From positions 105,700,227 through 105,764,226 of the forward strand of contig CM035807.1 of the NCBI GenBank assembly GCA_020466095.1: a stretch of DNA of 64,000 nucleotides, written 5' to 3'. This DNA comes from Chlorops oryzae. Taxonomy: Eukaryota; Arthropoda; Insecta; Diptera; Chloropidae. Below, piece by piece: positions 56,336 through 64,000 of the stretch. Both the position numbers and the translations under genes were made by a program. The notes under the pieces are model-generated. The model searched no databases, was not told where the DNA came from, and saw only the letters and a program-made list of their open reading frames with translations. Position 1 is the stretch's first letter. Each line of letters begins with the position of its first letter.

Positions 56336-58668
56336 GCATGGTGAAAATTTTCCAGAAATTCTGCGAGTCTTATGTGTCCCATTTTATAAACCAAATGAGA
56401 ATTATAGGCGAAATTCTAAACTGCGTATGCTATGGTTAAAAAGTATGGATTCCTGAAAATTGAGTAGGAATGGCTTGAAAATTCGCCTGCTTGTGCATTA
56501 CCACGTGATTTGCACGATATTTTGTTTAACTTGAAGATTTTATTATAGGATCGACCCACTAAATCAATGACATTGATGGGGTATGTATGAGTCTCGTGCT
56601 TACCGAAAAACTAACGATCCATCTGCATTTTCAAATAATATTTCCTTGCAAATCAATTGCGAAATTGAGAAAATCCACGACATGCGCCAACAGAAAAGAG
56701 ATTAAACTGCATTTTAAAATTTTATCACAAAGTTTCGGATTAAGAAATGGGTCATTTCGTTCGTCAAGACGCTTAGTTTAGCTTCCATGATAGCTAAAGA
56801 AAGAGTTCAACTGACTACGCTTGTTGTTACTCACCACACATCCAATCGAAAAAGGAATTTATGAATCAAAAAAATATATAAAGAAATATACATTCGTACA
56901 CATGTATGTACTACGTTCATGGATTTTGTGAAAGAAACTGAAAAGCATTGCTTTCTTTCCCGATTTGATAAGAAAACGATGCATTAAATCCATTCGGAAA
57001 GCACAAAGACGACTATAAATCGACTTACTTCAGAGTTCATTGCACATCAAATCGACCGAGTGCAATTCTATCAGAGAGATAGAGATGCAGCGAGACAGAG
57101 GGAGACAGAGTCCCATAAGGGAACCAGTGTCTGTATTGGTGCGACTCCTTTTGTAGTTTTTGTTATTGACAAAGAGTAACATTTATTTCCTGTCTTGGTC
57201 ATCATTTTTTTTGTCGTCTTTTTTTCATTAATATTTTTTTTTTTTTTTTTCAAATTTCTGATTTTTCCAGCAGACAGATAACCCCTTTGTCACCCGAGTG
57301 CCACACACCAAGAGGCACGTTACAATTACTAAGCGATGATCTGCAGAGCCTTTTCAATTGGCAATACAAAATTTCTGAGAGACTGCTACGAAAAAGATTT
57401 TATTCTTCAAATTGAATTTTTTTTTTTCTAGTTCCAGCGTTTTTAGTTGTGCGACAAAAATGTATTAATTTTTTTGTTTTTTTTTTTTTGATTTGGTTGA
57501 ATTTTTATTGAAATTCCTTGGAAGTGCTTATCAGTTTGATAATTTTAATTACAGAAAATGGAATGTTTCTTTCGCTCAATTCGAAATGTTTGAAGCTGAA
57601 TTGTAGCGGCATCTGTTGTCACAATGATGATGATTACCAGAGAGAAGAAACAAGGGACGCTACTCTTGTGCTAATCTCGCTGATGATGTCTTTTACGGTG
57701 TTTTTTTTTTTTGTTTGTTTCTTCTTTGCTTTTCTTTTCTTTTCATTTGATTTGATTTTATGCGTGACATAAGCAAAGCATGCGCGATCTGTAATCACAT
57801 CCGGGAGACTAACAACGGAACGAAACGCTTTGATTATGCAAAATGAATTTGAACAAACCAAAAAAAAAAAAAAAAAATTGCACTGAGTTTTTTTTTTAGC
57901 CAGAAAGAAGGCAAGCAAAGCTCAGGATTGCAGTTCATCGTGAGAGAATAAGCATTAAATTAAAAAAATAATTAAATTCCAATTATTAAGGCTATATATG
58001 TATGTATAAGAACACCACGATCTAACAGGATCTTTTGTGCAGCCCGTGTTTCCTTAGAGGAGGTTAAGACTACCTTTGAACTTGCAACGGACTAAAGTCA
58101 GCCACTCGCCTATGGAATTAGAGAAGAGTAGTCACAATAATTCTTGTAGGATGCAGTGACGTAGAGACTTGGTTCCCAAACCCAACGCCAATCTTATCTA
58201 ATCTAAAGTCACTAATAGCTTGGGGACCCATTATTTTTCCCCGTGAAAGTGCAGACATGCTTCACTGTAGAGGTCTTCATTTACGACCCCCCATCTTCTT
58301 GGGGTGATACTTGATTCTACAATGCCCTGTTTAGAATTCAGTGTAGATTTTATTATTAGTGGTTTTCCATCGTCCTCGAAATCCTCGAAAACCCTTAAAT
58401 CAATAAGGCTAAAAAATGAATGCATGAAAAGTTTTATACTTTTTAGATTTTTCGATATTTTCACTTTTAAGGGGAACACTAAGATTGAGAGCAGATTCCT
58501 CCCAGATATTTAGTCATGGCTCAAGAGACTTATGAACCTTTTGGTCCGCCGCATGCTCTTATGGGCTCTAATTTAGGCTATGCACCTCCCAGTTTCTAAT
58601 GAGGTGGTCGTTTCTGAAGTTGTTATTATTAACTCTGGAGAAAGACTGCTCTTTCATCGTCCTAATGT

Positions 58669-58838
58669 TAGTCGAAACTATCTATAATGAATTTAAAGGG
58701 ACTGGAGAGAAACTTCATTAAAAAGGCAATTCGTTAGAAGGAGAAAAAAAGCACTTAAAATGTAGCGAAAGAGTCTTGAGAAGGTTCGTTTAAGTGAAAA
58801 ATTCGTTGTAGAGAAGTTTGTTCTAAGAGTTTCGACTG
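58669..58838. mobile_element. Degenerate pogo-like MITE (relative of 48742-48909)
   Basis: GTCGAAACTATCTATAATGA at left and GTTCTAAGAGTTTCGACTG at right, with AAATTCGTTGTAGAGAAG inside, align with the copy at 48742-48909. The left terminus has lost CA. Confidence 0.65.
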
Positions 58839-59689
58839 TATTTAGAGTGGAAATAATCCTCTTGAATAGGTTCTAAAGGAGCCGATGGGAACTACTAAAC
58901 TTGTTTATTTGAGTTTATGGTGAATACCAATAAGACTTTAAGAGCTGCTTGAATATCCGAGAAGATACTTAGGTACATATGTTGAAATCCCAGGGTATTC
59001 CTTCGTTCAAAACAAATTACCCCGAAAAAGTCAATTCGACAATCAATTTCAAGCACCTACAGTTTGAAATGCCCTGCTTTAGCGTTCATAGAATACTAAG
59101 TATTGAAAAAAAGGACATACCTACCCGATCCAAAAAAAAAAAGCTTTAAAAAACTTACAAATATTATATATCTCACCTTAGACATTCAAACTCTGAATCG
59201 GAACCCCTATTGTCAGTTTAGTGGAATTTCCCCTAAATTAAGGAACATTGCTGGTCTTTAATGAAGGCGTAGGGGAGAAAAGTTCATAGGCGATTTTTTT
59301 AATGGACACCAATTTTTTGTTTTTAGAAGATTTAAAAATCAAATTTAAGCGAATTTCGTCCTTATTTTGAGACCTTCAGGGGAATTATCACCTAAAAAAA
59401 AACTGGCAACGATGATTAAACGAAGGAAAATCGTTAAAATATTTAGATAGAAGGGTTGAAAAAATAAGCTGCATTCACGTCTCAAATTGAATTACCACAT
59501 TTCTGTGATGGAATTCATGATAAAAAAAAAATCCATAAAAATAAGAAACATTTCACCCCACACACGCTGATGTATGAAGTCTTTAAGAACGATCTAAAAC
59601 GGTTGGTTTTTAATAGCTTCCGCATTCAATTCGATTGCCACAAATAAACTTCATCATCAACGAACACAATGCAATTAACTCTAACCGAC

Positions 59690-59712
59690 CCGACCGACCG
59701 GCCGACCGACCG
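59690..59712 (+). repeat. CCGA microsatellite
   Basis: (CCGA)n run: ACCCGACCGACCGGCCGACC with neighbours. Confidence 0.7.
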
Positions 59713-61937
59713 AATGCCTTGAAAGTGTTTTGCGTTCGCGCGCATTTCATTTAAATAAATGAGACCTCAACGGAATTGCGTTGATCTCCGGCGATGAATT
59801 GAATGAAGTTTATAAATTGCCGCAACAATCGCCGATGTGGTAGGAGTAGGCACTGAGTAGAGATGGCCTCAATTTCAAGGCCTGGCTCGTGTCCATCTCT
59901 AGTACTGAATGAAGTGATCTCACTGCCCTGCAGTAATGAGCCGGTCAATTTCCTAAGAAGGACCAAATCCTACCGGTTATATTATGGCAGTTCGCTCCAT
60001 CGAAATTCGGCTAGCCGGGGGTCGGTAATAAACGGGTTGGTTTCCAGGTAGTCTGAAAATGACACTTTCATCATTTTAGCCCGGTAGCGCCTAGCGATGC
60101 CATATGACATCAATTAAATGGTTCGTTTTCTTTCATCGCCATATCTGAACCTGTTCAAATTTTATTTTATTTTTTATATATATTTTTTTTTTAATTTCAG
60201 GCGATACCGGGTTAGAATACATATAAGAAATTATTGGTTTTTTATTTTCCTTATTTGACTATCCTAAAATCAGACAAAATTCCGAGAATTGACCAAAAAA
60301 ACTGCCGTTTTGCGGACTAGTCCCTCTCCAATGCCGGCCCCATGTTAAAAAGGTCAGTTGAATACATTAGAAGTGGAATTATGAGGAGACTAGTACTAGT
60401 AACATGAAGGACTAACACTTGGGTCATTCCATATTACTCCAGGGTGGCACTTTGAAATCGACAGGTGCTAAACAATACAATGGAAAGTTCCGAAAATTTA
60501 ATTTATGAATATTTTAGATGGACATTTCTTGAAAAAGGAATATTTTTGTCGCTTCCGTAAATATCTGATTGCCTTTCGGAACTCCTTGATAAATCTAATT
60601 GAGAAACAACCAGTAAACAAACAGTAAAAAAAAATTACTATTTACAGCATTCTTGAATTCGGGACTTAAAGTTACACTGAGAAAAAAATCAACCAGAAAA
60701 CTGGTTAAATCAAAAGGAAAAACATACAAAACAGCTTCAACAAGGAATATTTTTAATTTTAACAATTTTTCTTGTTGAAAAAATAAAAAATTTTCCTTTT
60801 GAATCAACCATATTTCAGGTTGAATTGAAATGATAATTTTCAAAAATGGATTTAAATTTAAATTGTTGAACCAACCACGGACATAGTTGAAATGACAAGA
60901 TATTTTTAAAAAAAATTCAAAAAAAAAAAAATACCTATACAAGAACAAATGTCAAAAAAAATTTAATTAACGTTCAAAGCAAATGGCCATAGAGCACTCT
61001 GCTGAACATGACCCAAAAAATAGCCATCGGATGGACTTCATCCGATTTCGTCACTCCGTTTTGGTGACTGCTTTCGCAATGATTAAAATAGTTCTAAGAT
61101 GAATACATATCTTATATGTCTTATTTTATAAAACAAATGAGAATTATACCGAACGAAAAGAAATGTAATTAAACATTTCCTTTCAATTCAACCAAAAATG
61201 TTGTTGACTCAACCATTTTTCTTTTGAAATTTTTGTTCTGCTCGAAAATCAAAAGGACTGTGAATAACAATGCGCCCTTTTAAAAAAATCATGGTTACGT
61301 TCGCTCAGTGTACGTTCGCTCAGTGTACTCACGCAAGTGTCGCGTTCATGTGGACAAGCCAACACGAACTCCATTTTATAAAAAAAAAATGACGAGCAAT
61401 TGTAAATTTACTGAGAAAAAAGCAATTTACAATCCTGACACTTTATCGAATGCAATCATTTCAATAAAATAAAACAAAAAACATCTCTGCTCATACATAC
61501 ATATATCACACTTTAATCAATAGACAGTGGGCCATAAAAAATTATGCAGCACCACCAATCATCAATCATAAAATCAATGATTGACGGCTATTTTACAGCA
61601 AGACCCATATGAAGTCATATATGGCGTTAATGTACAATCGTACTTGGATCGAGGAACTGGAGCACACTTTCGCGAATGCGCCTTTTGGTATTCGGAAAAG
61701 TGCCATAGATAGAATTGCATTTCATGCAAAATATGATTGACGCAAGCATTTAAAATGGAATGATCGAAGAGAATATACATAGAGATGCCGCCAACGTTAG
61801 CTGGACTTTCTTATTAATTTATTGTTTTTTTTTTTCTTCTTTTTCTTTGCATCCCCAACAGCGATCCATCCAGAGCTCCAGTCCGAATGCAATCTTTCGG
61901 AATGACATCATTTTCTTTTGCGAAAATTAATTGCTGC

Positions 61938-61978
61938 ACACACACACAAACAACACACAACACACACACACACGCATG
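61938..61978 (+). repeat. CA microsatellite
   Basis: ACACACACACAAACAACACA followed by CACACACACACACG. Confidence 0.8.
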
Positions 61979-64000
61979 GAAAGATCATGCTCTGCAGCAA
62001 GGGATGCGTGCATGATGATTGCACGGCTTTAAACATGAATATTTTTGCTGTTCAGATGTTGTGCACCGGCAGAGTTTCCAGCATGTGTGCTCGTTGAATT
62101 CTAATGTTTGCACATAAAACAATTCGACACTGATTTTTTTACGCCCACACACCGAACGTACATACATACATACATACGTCGAGCTACTAAGTGAGAAGAA
62201 AAATAAGAAAATATACAGACAGAAATCTTGTACGTGATGTGTTCGAAATAATGGATTATATTGCTCTGGCATCTTCTTGAAGATGGTTTTTGGTTATTTT
62301 GATTGGCGAATTAACGACTATCAACACTTGGACTGGCTAAAATCAAGGAAGAACAATACTATCGAATTCCAATCGAGTCCGTTTCGATCTCAAGAGGAAA
62401 CACCAATCGAGTTAATGGGGAGAATTTCATAAAAATTCATTCAACTTTCTTTAGACGATGATCATCAGAAATAAGTATTTGAAAAAAAAAAAAGAAAATA
62501 ATGATTTCGGCTAAAATACACAAATATTTTGTAGTATTTCGTTATGATACATCAAGCATAAATTTTTACTTTATAGCAAAATAAATACACGTAGTTTTAT
62601 TCCAAAATTTTTTCTTCATTTTTGTGTTAATTTTTTAAAAATTTCCTCAATTTTGAGCCAGCTGGTCTGAATCATAGCGTTATGAATTTTTTTTTTATTT
62701 TATAGAAAAATTTGCAAATGTCTGAAATATTTTTTTAACCGTTTGTTCCCATTTTTTTTTTACAAATTGTTTTCTATTCAATGAAATTCAGAATTAGGAA
62801 ATAAATATAGTGCATAATTTGTTGGTCGGAATACGCCATTTTTAGGAAAAACCTAAAAGTTGGTTGTTAAAAATACACCCATTGCTGTTCGAGGGAGATA
62901 TCCTCTTCTGATGATTTGAAAGGAAAGAGAAATTTTTAGAAACATTAAATTTGTACCACCAAATGAGATAATCCTTTGCTACCTAACCATCCCAAAAAAA
63001 AAAAACTCCAGAATCATTTTATTTCTATTGAAAATTGTTCAATTTGAAACTCTTTCCCTGAAGAACTTCCCTTTATAAGGATGTCCTCAAAGGGGGATTT
63101 CACTGAAATAAAACATTTTTTTTTTTTCTCAAAGTAATGTAAAATTAAATAAAATATCACCACCAAATTCATGATATTGGAGCCACTGTTGCCCGTGTTT
63201 TTAGGGGATATATCGCCCGTATTGCTCAAAATTAATCCCAAAATTCCCTTCAATTTGATTTGAAATTCTTTTAACGCCAAAAACTTGGTCCCCTTTGAAT
63301 TTCCCTAAAGAACTTTCTCCCTCTAAGTCTCGTAAAAAAAACCAGGAATTTCTCTTAACTTTGGGAATAAGACCTGGAAAAAATGCCAAAAGGCAGAAAT
63401 ACGTTTCCATTCGATGCTACAAAGTCGAAGCGAACCTCTAGGAAACCCTTTCAACGATTTCTTCTTAAAATGTTTTCTCTCTCCACAACTAATCCAATCG
63501 AAATTTTTTCATTACCATTTCACCATTTTAACCTGTTTCGGTCTCATTGTAATGAGTTTTCTGGGCATTGCAAATGTCGGCAAAGCTTAGTCAAATTTAG
63601 CGGCTATCCACCCGCCAAAAGGCACAGCCAGACTTCCACAAGGGTTCCATTCCAAGAGCAAGCAGAACGGGACCGCTTGATTCTGTGGCTTCCGGTCTCC
63701 GTTGTACCATCGTCAACCTTTCGCATATTGCTACACATCCAGCTTGATCCACCCCCCCGATCAAACTACTGGCGAATGTTGGCTAGGGGCCGCGTCTGCG
63801 CCATGCCCGCCAGGCATGTGAGAATAAAACATAGTTACATAGTAATTTCAAAGGCATGATTTTGAGCCAGCTTAATAAGTTTTACAGCATAACTTGCGAG
63901 CTTCAATTATATTTGAAGATTGCAAAAAATAAATAAGGTCTACAGCTTAAATATCACAGTACATTCTCCAGCGATAGCTGTGACAGATTATTATTAATTA

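Larger units (their letters stand above)
56336..64000. other. Gene-free right end of window
   Basis: Apart from the MITE at 58669 and the simple repeats listed, I see no exon, tRNA or rRNA. The longest frame (63383-63859, plus strand) lacks any motif I recognise. Together with 43.3-56 kb this could be a long first intron of the collagen gene or intergenic DNA. No signal-peptide exon and no divergent second collagen gene was found. Confidence 0.4.

Noticed and set aside
55734..56394. Long open frames (201-212 codons) on the minus strand, His- or Ser-rich
   Set aside because: They are translations of the GAT trinucleotide tract; both strands and several frames are open for the same reason.
60673..61320. 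Possible MITE with ACACTGAGAAAAAA and a TCAGTGT end
   Set aside because: The inverted match is short and A/T-rich; arms do not extend convincingly.
63383..63859. 158-codon plus-strand open frame near the right edge
   Set aside because: No motif, no supporting splice context and no family resemblance; length is possible by chance in this sequence.

Overview
The window reads as nuclear DNA of a higher (cyclorrhaphan) fly. The genes are intron-containing and AT-rich and closely match Drosophila proteins as I remember them, but intergenic distances and the load of miniature transposons are much larger than in Drosophila melanogaster. A non-Drosophila schizophoran such as a tephritid fruit fly is my best guess; the species cannot be fixed from the sequence. 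smoothened, U2af38, Hop and a selenoprotein-T-like gene lie together here, which fits my recollection that their orthologues share one region of Drosophila chromosome arm 2L. Treat that synteny as remembered, not checked.

Layout. 2-2569 (+): 3' five exons of smoothened, the Hedgehog signal transducer. 4047-4996 (-): a complete ADTRP/AIG1-family (FAR-17a) membrane hydrolase. 7710-8613 (-): a second family member with an unresolved start; 22589-22786 (-) is a lone family first exon whose phase fits the same downstream exons. 9824-12313 (+): a two-exon gene whose product resembles the middle of P-element/THAP9 transposase, with a dead mariner in its intron. 12.3-29.0 kb: gene-poor and repeat-rich, with a minisatellite-bearing MITE pair and an array of three large palindromes. 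29059-29367 (+): PET117, a cytochrome c oxidase assembly factor. 29555-30372 (-): U2af38, a splicing factor. 32391-34711 (-): Hop, the Hsp70/Hsp90 co-chaperone. 35611-36357 (+): SelT-like, with cysteine in place of selenocysteine. 37473-43339 (-): most of a type IV collagen chain, including 7S start, triple helix, NC1 and a C-terminal tail. 43.3-64 kb: no further gene recognised; it may be the collagen's upstream intron or intergenic DNA, filled with foldback elements, MITEs, LINE fragments and simple repeats.

The genes do not form one pathway. They are a developmental receptor, several housekeeping genes (splicing, chaperone, respiratory assembly, ER redox), small lipid-hydrolase paralogues and a basement-membrane structural gene. 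Perfect TATCGATA (DRE/BEAF-type) motifs sit just upstream of three of them. The unusual content is the mobile-element landscape: more than twenty miniature inverted-repeat elements with readable ends, several with clean target-site duplications, one nested insertion and two tRNA-derived SINE copies. One base appears to be missing in the collagen reading frame.
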